Shown piece by piece: positions 1 through 5,793 of a DNA stretch of 6,080 nt. The position numbers and the translations under genes are program-made. A model generated the notes under the pieces. It searched no databases and was not told where the DNA came from. It saw nothing but the letters and a program-made list of their open reading frames with translations. Position 1 is the first letter of the stretch; each line of letters begins with the position of its first letter. Origin of the DNA: Thermoplasmata archaeon (GTDB lineage: Archaea; Thermoplasmatota; Thermoplasmata; Lutacidiplasmatales; UBA184); the NCBI GenBank assembly GCA_022750355.1, contig JAKIVW010000081.1:2208-8287 (forward strand). Direction: 5' to 3'.

Positions 1-4
1 GCCT

Positions 5-637
5 CTACTTCAGTACTACGCGGCGCGGGGGCTCCTCCGCCCGATCGACGCTCGCGGAGATCCGGTGGCCGTCGGAACCCGCGTCCGGAACGCGGTCACC
101 TGAAGTCCGCAACGGGACCGTTCGAATCACGGCCCCGTCGACCCATCGACCCCGGTCCCGGTCGAGCCGGATGCCTTCCAACGGCGCGAGGGTCGCCCCC
201 CACCGGATCGCCAGATCGGGGACGGCGCCAGCGGCGCCCAGCTCGACGACGCCGGCGTGGGAGACCAGGAGCATCCGCCCTCCTTCCGGCAGGCGGTCGA
301 GTTCGTTGCCCCACCGGCGCGCGAGCGCCTCGGCCGCCGCGCGAACCTCGTGGACGGTGGTCGCCCATCGAACGAACTCCCCAAATGTCGACGGGGCCTC
401 CCGTTCCAGAAAACGCCCGACCGGGTCGGCCATCGAACCGAGTTCCTCCCATTCCGCATCGACCGAGTACCCCATCGCGATGGCCGTTTCGACCGCCCGC
501 GGCTTGGGGGAGGTCACGACCCGATCGAACGGGCCGGAGGTTCGGCCCACCTCCCGGGCCAGCGCGAGCCCCTCCGAGCTGAGGTGGACGTCTCCAGGCG
601 CTCGCAGGCTGTGGCGTCGGTGGATGAGGGAGCGCAT
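5..637 (-). CDS. Histidine phosphatase family protein (phosphoglycerate mutase-like)
   Basis: A 210-residue protein of the histidine phosphatase superfamily, probably a soluble cytoplasmic phosphatase or phosphomutase of unknown substrate. Counting from the chosen start, the family signature is seen as R8-H9-S10 (an RHG motif with Ser for Gly, H9 being the expected phosphorylated histidine). It is followed by an LSSEG segment, then SPKPRAVETA with R47 as phosphate-binding arginine, glutamates E62, E64 and E65 as general-acid candidates, and SHAG with H127 as second active-site histidine. The reading frame extends upstream to an ATG at 682. I prefer the ATG at 637, because the family normally starts only a few residues before the RHG motif and the upstream ATG would lie beyond the TATA-like box at 671-676. 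There is no clear Shine-Dalgarno, so the mRNA may have a very short leader. The last 30 or so residues are polar and not recognisably conserved. The family call is firm; the substrate is unknown. Confidence 0.88.
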   Translation of the reverse strand: MRSLIHRRHSLRAPGDVHLSSEGLALAREVGRTSGPFDRVVTSPKPRAVETAIAMGYSVDAEWEELGSMADPVGRFLEREAPSTFGEFVRWATTVHEVRAAAEALARRWGNELDRLPEGGRMLLVSHAGVVELGAAGAVPDLAIRWGATLAPLEGIRLDRDRGRWVDGAVIRTVPLRTSGDRVPDAGSDGHRISASVDRAEEPPRRVVLK

Positions 638-670
638 ACCGGCCGGACCCGAGCGCCGAGCTTCGTCAAG

Positions 671-676
671 TTTATA
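671..676. promoter_or_regulatory. TATA-like box shared by divergent tRNA-Tyr and phosphatase genes
   Basis: TTTATA on the plus strand reads TATAAA on the minus strand. On the plus strand its centre is about 28 bases before the first tRNA-Tyr base (702). On the minus strand a start about 26 bases away would fall near 648, giving a leader of about 10 bases before the phosphatase ATG at 637. It stands out as AT-rich in GC-rich surroundings. Placement fits archaeal TBP sites; use in both directions is inference. Confidence 0.6.
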
Positions 677-701
677 CGCCATGGCCTGCTCGACAGACCG
701 T

Positions 702-808
702 CCCGGCTTAGCTCAGTGGTAGAGCGGGGGACTGTAGGCGCGACTGCCGGGAAACCGGCAGCCCCCGTGGATATCCTCAGGTCGCCTGTTCGAGTCAGGC
801 AGCCGGGA
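702..808 (+). tRNA. tRNA-Tyr (anticodon GUA) with a 35-base intron
   Basis: A full cloverleaf can be drawn by hand. The acceptor stem is 702-708 with 801-807 (7 perfect pairs) and the discriminator is A808. T709 and A710 are positions 8 and 9. The D stem is 711-714 with 722-725. The anticodon stem is 727-731 with 774-778 (one G-U). The T stem is 784-788 with 796-800 around the loop TTCGAGT. After removing 738-772 the anticodon loop is CTGTAGA with GTA at 734-736, and the mature tRNA is 72 bases. C1:G72 and A73 are the tyrosine identity elements of archaea and eukaryotes, whereas bacteria use G1:C72. The 3' CCA is not encoded (CCT follows). The TATA-like box at 671-676 is at the right distance to be its promoter. 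Confidence 0.95.
738..772 (+). other. tRNA-Tyr intron (canonical position 37/38)
   Basis: A 35-base intron placed after G37 by requiring an archaeal tRNA-Tyr anticodon loop (CTGTAGA) and a good 3' anticodon stem. It holds a perfect 7-bp hairpin (744-750 with 755-761) closed by a GAAA tetraloop. A splice motif with two 3-base bulges (736-738 and 771-773) separated by four pairs (732-735 with 767-770) can be drawn at the expected positions. Three of those four pairs are G-U wobbles, and a 5x5 internal loop separates the motif from the hairpin, so the bulge-helix-bulge is relaxed. It would be removed by the archaeal tRNA splicing endonuclease and rejoined by ligase. Confidence 0.85.
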
Positions 809-881
809 CCTGAGGAAAACACCGATCCCCCGACGTTTCGCATCCGGGGTGCGTAGGTCCGGGCCGACCGCCACCGTGCGC

Positions 882-887
882 CTATAC
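882..887 (+). promoter_or_regulatory. Possible TATA-like element of the VOC gene
   Basis: CTATAC lies about 33 bases before the ATG at 917, so transcription would start near 910 and leave a leader of only a few bases. The following bases (TATACG) resemble those of the box at 671-676. The match is short and the assignment is tentative. Confidence 0.35.
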
Positions 888-916
888 GTCCGTGACTCTA
901 TCCCGGGGGGAGCGAA

Positions 917-1288
917 ATGACGATTCGAGGGGTCTCCGCGGCGATCGCCGTACGGGATCGAGCGGCCGCGTCGCGGTGGTACGTCGACACGCTCGGCTTC
1001 CGCATTTTCGACGACGACCCGGAACACTGGACCACGGTGGGAGACCGTTCGGGCAAGTTCCGTTTCCATCTCTGTGAAGTGAGCGGAGCGGGCAAGAAAC
1101 CCCCCCGGTCCGAAGTGGGCAACACGGGGCTCCTGCTCACGACCGATGAGCCGTTCCTTCGAACCTGCGCCCGACTGAAGAAGGCGGGGGTGCGATTCTC
1201 GATGCCCGCGAAGAAACTTCCCTGGGGCTGGCTCGCCAAATTCCTGGGCCCGGATGGGAACGAATTCTGGCTGATGCCGGCCGACTGA
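917..1288 (+). CDS. VOC-fold (glyoxalase/bleomycin-resistance superfamily) protein
   Basis: A 123-residue single-module VOC protein. The visible family pattern is an N-terminal beta-alpha unit with SRWYVDTLGF (residues about 19-28), a middle strand with FRFHLCEV, and the typical C-terminal GPDGNEFWLMPAD ending. The length fits one glyoxalase-like domain made of two beta-alpha-beta-beta-beta modules; such proteins act as dimers. The usual first metal-ligand position (His or Gln in the first strand, around residues 6-10) is occupied by small residues, so a metal-dependent glyoxalase activity is doubtful. A purine-rich GGGGGGAG stretch about six bases before the ATG may serve as ribosome binding site. 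It lies alone between two tRNA genes, so context does not suggest a substrate. Fold assignment is good; function is unknown. Confidence 0.85.
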   Translation: MTIRGVSAAIAVRDRAAASRWYVDTLGFRIFDDDPEHWTTVGDRSGKFRFHLCEVSGAGKKPPRSEVGNTGLLLTTDEPFLRTCARLKKAGVRFSMPAKKLPWGWLAKFLGPDGNEFWLMPAD

Positions 1289-1302
1289 AGCCCCCTCGAG
1301 TC

Positions 1303-1316
1303 CCCTCCGGGGAGGG
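1303..1316. repeat. Perfect GC-rich inverted repeat between converging genes
   Basis: CCCTCC (1303-1308) and GGAGGG (1311-1316) are perfect inverted arms in the short gap between the VOC stop codon and the 3' end of the oppositely oriented tRNA-Gly. It could form a 5-bp hairpin with a CGGG loop in either transcript. No T-run follows on either strand, so a role in termination is only possible. Confidence 0.4.
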
Positions 1317-1317
1317 A

Positions 1318-1389
1318 TGCGGTTGTCGGGATTTGAACCCGAGTAGGTAGCTTGGGAAGCTACCGTCCTAACCACTAGACCACAACCGC
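1318..1389 (-). tRNA. tRNA-Gly (anticodon CCC)
   Basis: A 72-base cloverleaf on the minus strand without intron. The acceptor GCGGTTG (1389-1383) pairs perfectly with CAACCGC (1325-1319), and the discriminator A is at 1318. The D stem GTCT pairs with GGAC, with one wobble pair. The anticodon stem GTAGC pairs with GCTAC around the loop TTCCCAA, which places CCC opposite 1354-1356. The T stem TCGGG pairs with CCCGA around TTCAAAT. CCA is not encoded. It reads GGG glycine codons. A TATA-like box is not obvious; the best candidate is a weak TAAG-containing stretch near 1415-1420. Confidence 0.95.
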
Positions 1390-1430
1390 GCGCCCGACCC
1401 GGAGGGCCCTCGGCTCTTACGCTTTGTGCG

Positions 1431-1445
1431 GGCCGGGCCCCGGCC
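1431..1445. repeat. GC palindrome at the 3' end of the ACT gene
   Basis: GGCCGGG (1431-1437) and CCCGGCC (1439-1445) are perfect inverted arms around a single C, touching the stop codon of the ACT gene. As RNA it could form a stem of about 6 bp. No T-run follows on the minus strand, so it is not a clear terminator. In DNA this GC-rich, such palindromes can arise by chance. Confidence 0.3.
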
Positions 1446-1933
1446 TACAGCAGAAGCCCCACCGATTCACCGGGGATCGTCGGGGCCCCCGCCAGAAGGT
1501 CGGAATTCGACATCGGGCGGTCGTTGATCGGCATGGCGAACCCGGCCCTCCGGAGGACCTTTCGGGCTTGGGCCAGGTCGGTGGCCGAGAAGGCCACGAC
1601 CGGCTGGTTGCTCTCCCGGGCGATGAGGATCGCGACGCTCTGGATGTTCACCTTTGCCTTGGCGAGCGTTTCCAGGACCCGGAGAAAGCTCCCGGAGCGG
1701 TCCTCCAGACGAACGGCCATCAACTCTCGGACTTCGGGATTGTAGCCGGCCGCTTCCAGGAGCTTGACCGCCCGGTCCGGGTCGCTCACGACCAGGCGCA
1801 CGCGTCCGCGGCTGACGGTCGAATCGACACTGATCGCGGCGAGGTTGATCCGGTCCTTCGCGAGGGTCCGGGAAACTCCCGCCAGCGCCCCCGGACGGTT
1901 GGGGAGAGTGAGGGAGATCTCGCGCAGGCCCAT
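1445..1933 (-). CDS. Tandem ACT-domain protein (probable amino-acid sensor)
   Basis: A 162-residue protein made almost entirely of two ACT domains. The first spans about residues 4-66, with the ligand-loop motif PNRPGALAGV (11-20, G15) and the following helix and strand INLAAISV. The second spans about 71-135, with EDRSGSFLRVLETL (77-90, G81) and VNIQSVAI. About 25 residues after the second domain look flexible. There is no catalytic or DNA-binding domain, so it should act as a stand-alone regulatory subunit or small-molecule (usually amino-acid) binding protein that works as an oligomer. The ATG at 1933 is chosen because the first ACT strand starts right after it. No strong Shine-Dalgarno is seen, and a TTTAGG element near 1959-1964 would give an almost leaderless mRNA. 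It diverges from the pilus-like operon, but nothing in the sequence links the two functions. Confidence 0.87.
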   Translation of the reverse strand: MGLREISLTLPNRPGALAGVSRTLAKDRINLAAISVDSTVSRGRVRLVVSDPDRAVKLLEAAGYNPEVRELMAVRLEDRSGSFLRVLETLAKAKVNIQSVAILIARESNQPVVAFSATDLAQARKVLRRAGFAMPINDRPMSNSDLLAGAPTIPGESVGLLL

Positions 1934-1957
1934 CTGAATGGACCGACACCTGCCGAC

Positions 1958-1965
1958 CCTAAAGG
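1958..1965 (-). promoter_or_regulatory. Weak TATA-like element for the ACT gene
   Basis: On the minus strand CCTTTAGG is centred about 28 bases before the ATG at 1933, the spacing expected for a leaderless archaeal transcript. The match to a TATA box is partial. The stronger AT-rich box at 2010-2015, read on the minus strand, is an alternative that would give a leader of about 50 bases. Confidence 0.3.
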
Positions 1966-2005
1966 TTCGACGCCGGAGGCGCCCCGCGCTCCTCTCGCTT
2001 GTGTA

Positions 2006-2017
2006 GGTATTTATACC
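2006..2017 (+). promoter_or_regulatory. TATA box of the pilus-like operon, near-palindromic
   Basis: GGTATTTATACC contains TTTATA at 2010-2015 and is the most AT-rich hexamer in the 144-base gap between the ACT and pilin-like genes. The expected transcript start is about 2038, leaving a leader of about 40 bases before the ATG at 2078. The arms GGTAT and ATACC are inverted around TT, so the box is readable in both directions and could also be an operator. It shares TTTATAC with the tRNA-Tyr box at 671-677. Confidence 0.65.
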
Positions 2018-2041
2018 CGAATCGGACCTAATTCATCGCAA

Positions 2042-2064
2042 CCGCTTCCCGGTCGGGGGGGCGG
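2042..2064 (+). promoter_or_regulatory. Possible leader hairpin upstream of the pilin-like gene
   Basis: Bases 2042-2050 can pair with 2056-2064 (nine pairs, two of them G-U) around a five-base loop. The hairpin would lie just after the expected transcript start and end 13 bases before the ATG at 2078, in a leader that otherwise lacks a good Shine-Dalgarno. A role in mRNA stability or translation control is inference. Confidence 0.35.
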
Positions 2065-2077
2065 CTGGTCCATCGGA

Positions 2078-3118
2078 ATGGGGGGAACGCCGAGTTTCAG
2101 CGCCAGCCGTCGCTACCGCCGGGCACGGCGCCTGCACCACAACCAGCGCGGCGTCGTTTCCGTGGTCGGCACGCTTCTCGCCCTCCTCGTGTTCTTCACC
2201 CTGTTCGGGATCTTCCTGACGCAGTACCTCCCCCTCTGGATGACGGACAACGAATCCCAATTCACCGCCCAGGCCGCGTACTCCTTCGCGCAGTTCAAGT
2301 CGAACGTCGATACCCAGTACCAGTACCCCGCGGGGAGCCCCCAGACGCTCGGCACGCCGTTCGTCGTGAGCTCGCAGGGGATCCCCTTGCTGGCTCAGCC
2401 GACCCAGGCGACCCTCGTCTTCCTTCCCTCGACGTGCCCCTCCGGATTCTACGCCAAGGGCGTGGCGGGTGCGACCGCGGCCAACTACGGTCAACCGGTC
2501 AACTCCGGGCTGTGCGTCTTTTCCAACGTTAGCTTCTCCAACGGACCCGGCGGCTCTGGGTTCTACTCCCAGCACATCGCGACCGGTACTCTGGAGATGC
2601 TCCTCCCCAACCGATACTTCGCGAGCCAGGAGTTCTACTTCGAGGACGACGGCGTCATCCAGAGCCAGGCCCAGGGCTACCAGATCATGACCGTCAATCC
2701 GCCGCTCAACGTGACCTACCAGGCCGGAAACCTGACGGTGACCTCGAGCCTCCTCCAACTGTTCGGGAACGCCTCCACCTACATCGGGCAGGGCTCCCAG
2801 GACGTCTACAGCCACTTCCGCTTCAGCCAAACCGCCGTCTCCAACGGCCTGCATGTGATCGCGAACAACTCCCAGATCCCGTTCGTCTTTACGTTCGAGA
2901 TCGGCACCCAGTACCCGTGCGCCTGGTCCGCGTTCCTGCAGAAGACGCTCTACGGCAGTGGCGTCCCGTCGGCGAGCGTCAGCTTCACTCCGTACGCGGG
3001 GTCGTGCTACAACGCGCTCGGCACCTCGACCGTGCTCACCCTGAAGATCTCGAACGTCGACTACTCGCAGCTCTTCTACGCGGGGGTCCAGGTCAGCCTG
3101 GGCGTCGGAGGCACCTAG
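2078..3118 (+). CDS. Large archaeal type IV pilin-like secreted protein
   Basis: A 346-residue protein with an Arg-rich N-terminus (residues 1-24), then R24-G25 followed by a hydrophobic stretch (26-50, VVSVVGTLLALLVFF and on). This is the layout of archaeal class III signal peptides, with predicted prepilin peptidase cleavage after G25, and the hydrophobic helix would form the pilus core or a membrane anchor. The rest is outside-facing, rich in Ser, Gly, Tyr, Gln and Asn, and probably beta-rich. It has four cysteines (C120, C146, C281, C310) and six N-X-S/T sequons (N58, N150, N211, N218, N231, N263). It is much longer than common pilins. The frame is open upstream to 1424, but that part lies antisense to the ACT gene and before the promoter, so the ATG at 2078 is used. 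The pilin-like N-terminus and the ATPase three bases downstream agree. It may be the major subunit, a minor or tip pilin, or a pilus-assembled surface protein. Confidence 0.78.
   Translation: MGGTPSFSASRRYRRARRLHHNQRGVVSVVGTLLALLVFFTLFGIFLTQYLPLWMTDNESQFTAQAAYSFAQFKSNVDTQYQYPAGSPQTLGTPFVVSSQGIPLLAQPTQATLVFLPSTCPSGFYAKGVAGATAANYGQPVNSGLCVFSNVSFSNGPGGSGFYSQHIATGTLEMLLPNRYFASQEFYFEDDGVIQSQAQGYQIMTVNPPLNVTYQAGNLTVTSSLLQLFGNASTYIGQGSQDVYSHFRFSQTAVSNGLHVIANNSQIPFVFTFEIGTQYPCAWSAFLQKTLYGSGVPSASVSFTPYAGSCYNALGTSTVLTLKISNVDYSQLFYAGVQVSLGVGGT
3107..3111 (+). promoter_or_regulatory. Shine-Dalgarno of the ATPase gene
   Basis: GGAGG inside the end of the pilin-like gene, 10 bases before the ATG at 3122. 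It supports that start and translational coupling across the stop codon at 3116-3118. Confidence 0.6.
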
Positions 3119-3121
3119 GCC

Positions 3122-4768
3122 ATGGCGTCCACAAGTTCCTTCCGGGTCAAGATCCCCCGTTCGGCTCCGGCACCCGAATCGGCCGAGCTCGAGCCGGCCC
3201 GACCCACCGAGCACGGGACGGACGTTCCCGGGACGTTCATCACGGCGATCCCTCCGCTCCCCGAGACCGAGATGCGAGAGCTCGAGGTCCAGGCGGTGAA
3301 CCCGCCGTACTCCTACTCGCGGGTGTCCTACAGCGACCGCACGAAGGAGTACCTGTACGAGGTCATCGAGCCGCAACTGACCGCCCACGAGCGGGGTCTG
3401 GTCCTTCACCTCAAGTCGACGCTCAACCAGATCCTGGGGAGCGAGACCGGAAATCTCTCCATCACCGACAAGCGATCGTACCTCCGCGGCGAAGTCGAGG
3501 AATACTTCCGGAGCCGCGGGGTCACCCTCTCCCCGCTGTCGACCGAGCGGGTCATCTACTATGTGCTCCGCGACTTTGTCGGATACGGTCCCGTGGACGC
3601 ACTCATCCTCGACCCCGAGGTCGAGGACATCTCGTGCGACGGGGTCGACGTTCCGCTGTTCATCTTCCACGGGAAGTATGAGTCGGTGAAAACCAACGTC
3701 GTCTTCGCGGACGAGGACTCGCTCAACTCGTTCATCGTCATGCTCGGGCAACGCTGCACCAAATCCGTCAGCGTCTCAGCCCCGATCCTGGACGGAACGA
3801 CCCCCGAAGGCCACCGCGTCCAGGCGACGTACGGACGCGAGGTCACCACCCGGGGGGCGAGCTTCACGATCCGACGTTTCAAAGAACGTCCGTTCACGCC
3901 GGTCGATCTCGTCCTGATGGGGAGCGCGAACGAGGAGATGGTCGCGTACTTCTGGCTCGCCGCGGAGCAGGGGGAATCGCTCATCATCTGCGGCGGCCCC
4001 GCCGCTGGGAAGACGAGCACGCTGAACGCCATCGCCCTCTTCATCCCCCCGACCTCGAAGATCGTCTCGATCGAGGATACGCGGGAAGTGAACCTGCCGC
4101 ACGACAATTGGATCCCCGGGGCGACCCGGACCGGGACGGGGGACCGCGGGCCGGACGGGAAGACCGCCGGTGAGATCGATATGTTCGACCTCGTCCGCGC
4201 CGCCCTCCGGCAGCGCCCGAACTACATCATCGTCGGAGAGGTCCGCGGGCGTGAGACCTACACCATGTTCCAGGCCATGGCGACGGGCCACACGACCTAC
4301 TCGACCATGCACGCGGACAGCGTGAAGTCGATGGTCAACCGTCTCGAGAACCCACCCATCAACACCCCGCGCATCCTCCTCTCGGCGCTCAACAACGTCA
4401 TCATCCAGATCCAGGCGCGGACCGAGAAGGGCGTCGTCCGTCGGCTGAAGCAGGTCCTGGAGATCGTCGGGTTCGAGCCCGAGACGAACGAGCTCATCAC
4501 CAACACGGTCTACGAGTGGGACCCGTCCACGGACGGTTTCGTCTTCAAGGGCCACTCGTTCCTGTTCGACAAGATCACCGAACTGAAGAATTTCACGTCG
4601 GAGGAGATGGACGCGGAGTTCCAGCGCCGCGTGGACGTGATCAAGTACCTCGTCCGCAACAAGATCACCGACTACCGGCAGCTCTGGAAGACGGTCGCCC
4701 AGTACTACAAGGACCCGAACGAGGTCATGGCCCGCATCAAGCTCCCGCCCGTCGTCCCGGGGGCCTAA
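3122..4768 (+). CDS. Type II/IV secretion ATPase, archaeal FlaI/TadA-like pilus assembly motor
   Basis: A 548-residue ATPase of the VirB11/PilB superfamily, nearest to archaeal pilus and archaellum motors; it should act as a cytoplasmic hexamer under the membrane platform. Residues 1-55 are Pro/Glu-rich and probably disordered. Residues about 70-250 are the N-terminal domain, including FVGYGPVDALILDPEVEDI. The catalytic core shows Walker A G291-GPAA-G296-K297-T298, an Asp-box-type segment IVSIEDTREVNLP (314-326), Walker B YIIVGEVRG (368-376, E373) and a His box TGHTTYSTMHADS (388-400, H390, H397). The family length is about 500-550, so it appears complete. It lies between a pilin-like gene and a platform gene (spacers 3 and 1 bases), which supports a pilus or secretion role. 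No archaellum genes such as ArlH or flagellins are visible, so a pilus-type system is preferred over an archaellum; this depends on genes outside the window. Confidence 0.95.
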   Translation: MASTSSFRVKIPRSAPAPESAELEPARPTEHGTDVPGTFITAIPPLPETEMRELEVQAVNPPYSYSRVSYSDRTKEYLYEVIEPQLTAHERGLVLHLKSTLNQILGSETGNLSITDKRSYLRGEVEEYFRSRGVTLSPLSTERVIYYVLRDFVGYGPVDALILDPEVEDISCDGVDVPLFIFHGKYESVKTNVVFADEDSLNSFIVMLGQRCTKSVSVSAPILDGTTPEGHRVQATYGREVTTRGASFTIRRFKERPFTPVDLVLMGSANEEMVAYFWLAAEQGESLIICGGPAAGKTSTLNAIALFIPPTSKIVSIEDTREVNLPHDNWIPGATRTGTGDRGPDGKTAGEIDMFDLVRAALRQRPNYIIVGEVRGRETYTMFQAMATGHTTYSTMHADSVKSMVNRLENPPINTPRILLSALNNVIIQIQARTEKGVVRRLKQVLEIVGFEPETNELITNTVYEWDPSTDGFVFKGHSFLFDKITELKNFTSEEMDAEFQRRVDVIKYLVRNKITDYRQLWKTVAQYYKDPNEVMARIKLPPVVPGA

Positions 4769-4769
4769 G

Positions 4770-5792
4770 TTGCCGTCCACGCCCACCGTCACGATCGGCC
4801 GCCCCTCGCGTACCGGCTCCGCCGCCGGTCGCGCGGAACCGGGCACGCCGACCCCCCCGGCCGCCGCGAATGCTCGACCCGTTCGCCTGAAGCGGGGAGC
4901 GCAACCGACCCACACGTCCCTCACCGCGTTCCAACGGTGGTCCTGGAAGACGTTCCGCGCCAGGGTCCTCGCCAAGCCCCCCGACCCGACGCTCGAGGAG
5001 AACCTCCTCAAGGCGCACCTGCGGATCCGGGCGGACGAGTACATGGCGACGTGCTACGGCACGACCCTCGTCGCCGGCGTGGTGCTCTCGGTCGTAGGCG
5101 CGGTATTCTACCTCCTCTTCTCGGCGAGCGGGCTCGGGATCATCGCCCCCCTCATCGGGCTCGCGCTCCCGGTCGCCGGGACCCCGCTCGTCTTCGCCAT
5201 GATGCCCGGACGACCGGGGTCGGTCGCGAAGGGCCGGGGCCGGAAGATCGATCGGAAGATCAGCGCCGCGATGAGCTTCGTCAGTGCGATGAGCTCGGCC
5301 GACGTGAACGTCGACCAGATCTTCAAGGAGCTCGCCCGGCAGAAGATCTACGGCGAGGTCGCGGAGGAGGCGGCCTGGATCACGCGCGACACCGAACTGC
5401 TCGGGTTCGACATCCTGACCGCGCTCCGCAACGGCGCCCAGCGCAGCCCGTCCAAGCGGTTCCAGGATTTCCTCCAGGGGGTCGTGACGACCGCCACCAG
5501 CGGAGGGCAACTGAAGCCCTACTTCCTGCTGAAGGCGGAGCAGTACGAGCAGGAGAACAAGCTCGAGATGCTCGCCCGCGTCGAAACCCTCGGACTTCTC
5601 GCCGAGACGTTCGTCACGGTCGTGGTCGCGTTCCCGCTCTTCCTGGTCATCATCATCGCCATCTTCTCCGTCATCGGCGGCGGGGGCTCGTTCATGATCG
5701 ACATCCTCTGGGTCCTGGTCGGCCTGATGATCCCGATGATGCAGTTCGGGTTCATTTTCTTCATGTATTCGCTCACGCAGGATATGGTGTAA
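4770..5792 (+). CDS. Type II secretion F-domain platform protein, single-domain (FlaJ/TadC-like)
   Basis: A 340-residue membrane protein with one T2SSF domain. Residues 1-50 are Pro/Ala/Thr/Arg-rich and probably disordered. Membrane helices are seen at about 96-117 and 122-144, then a cytoplasmic helical domain (about 160-280), then helices at about 281-303 and 310-332. The domain carries archaeal-type signatures: ISAAMSFVSAMSSADVNVDQ, RSPSKRFQDFLQG (225-237) and TSGGQLKPYF (243-252). The protein should anchor the ATPase at the membrane and guide the pilin-like subunit. The start is TTG at 4770, one base after the ATPase stop, with a GGGGG run six bases upstream; the next in-frame ATG (residue 92) would remove the conserved segment before the first helix. 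Archaeal FlaJ-type platforms usually have two such domains in about 550 residues, so this gene equals about half, and the next gene appears to supply the rest. Confidence 0.92.
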   Translation: MPSTPTVTIGRPSRTGSAAGRAEPGTPTPPAAANARPVRLKRGAQPTHTSLTAFQRWSWKTFRARVLAKPPDPTLEENLLKAHLRIRADEYMATCYGTTLVAGVVLSVVGAVFYLLFSASGLGIIAPLIGLALPVAGTPLVFAMMPGRPGSVAKGRGRKIDRKISAAMSFVSAMSSADVNVDQIFKELARQKIYGEVAEEAAWITRDTELLGFDILTALRNGAQRSPSKRFQDFLQGVVTTATSGGQLKPYFLLKAEQYEQENKLEMLARVETLGLLAETFVTVVVAFPLFLVIIIAIFSVIGGGGSFMIDILWVLVGLMIPMMQFGFIFFMYSLTQDMV

Positions 5793-5793
5793 G

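Noticed and set aside
638..682. Fifteen extra N-terminal codons of the histidine phosphatase (ATG at 682)
   Set aside because: The start would lie upstream of the only TATA-like box and add residues not typical before the RHG-type motif.
713..1375. Minus-strand 220-codon open frame
   Set aside because: It runs through tRNA-Tyr, the VOC gene and part of tRNA-Gly in antisense and shows no recognisable domain.
1289..1445. GC-rich inverted repeats as true terminators
   Set aside because: Neither 1303-1316 nor 1431-1445 is followed by a T-run on either strand. They are listed only as repeats.
1424..2077. Upstream part of the open plus-strand frame that continues into the pilin-like gene
   Set aside because: It is antisense to the well-supported ACT-domain gene and lies before the TATA box at 2010-2015. 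Its translation shows no domain, and the signal-peptide-like start is at 2078.
3122..4768. Reading the operon as an archaellum (arl/fla) locus
   Set aside because: The ATPase resembles ArlI, but no archaellin, ArlH, ArlF/G or ArlC/D/E gene is in the window, and the platform is split. A pilus or Tad-like system fits better.
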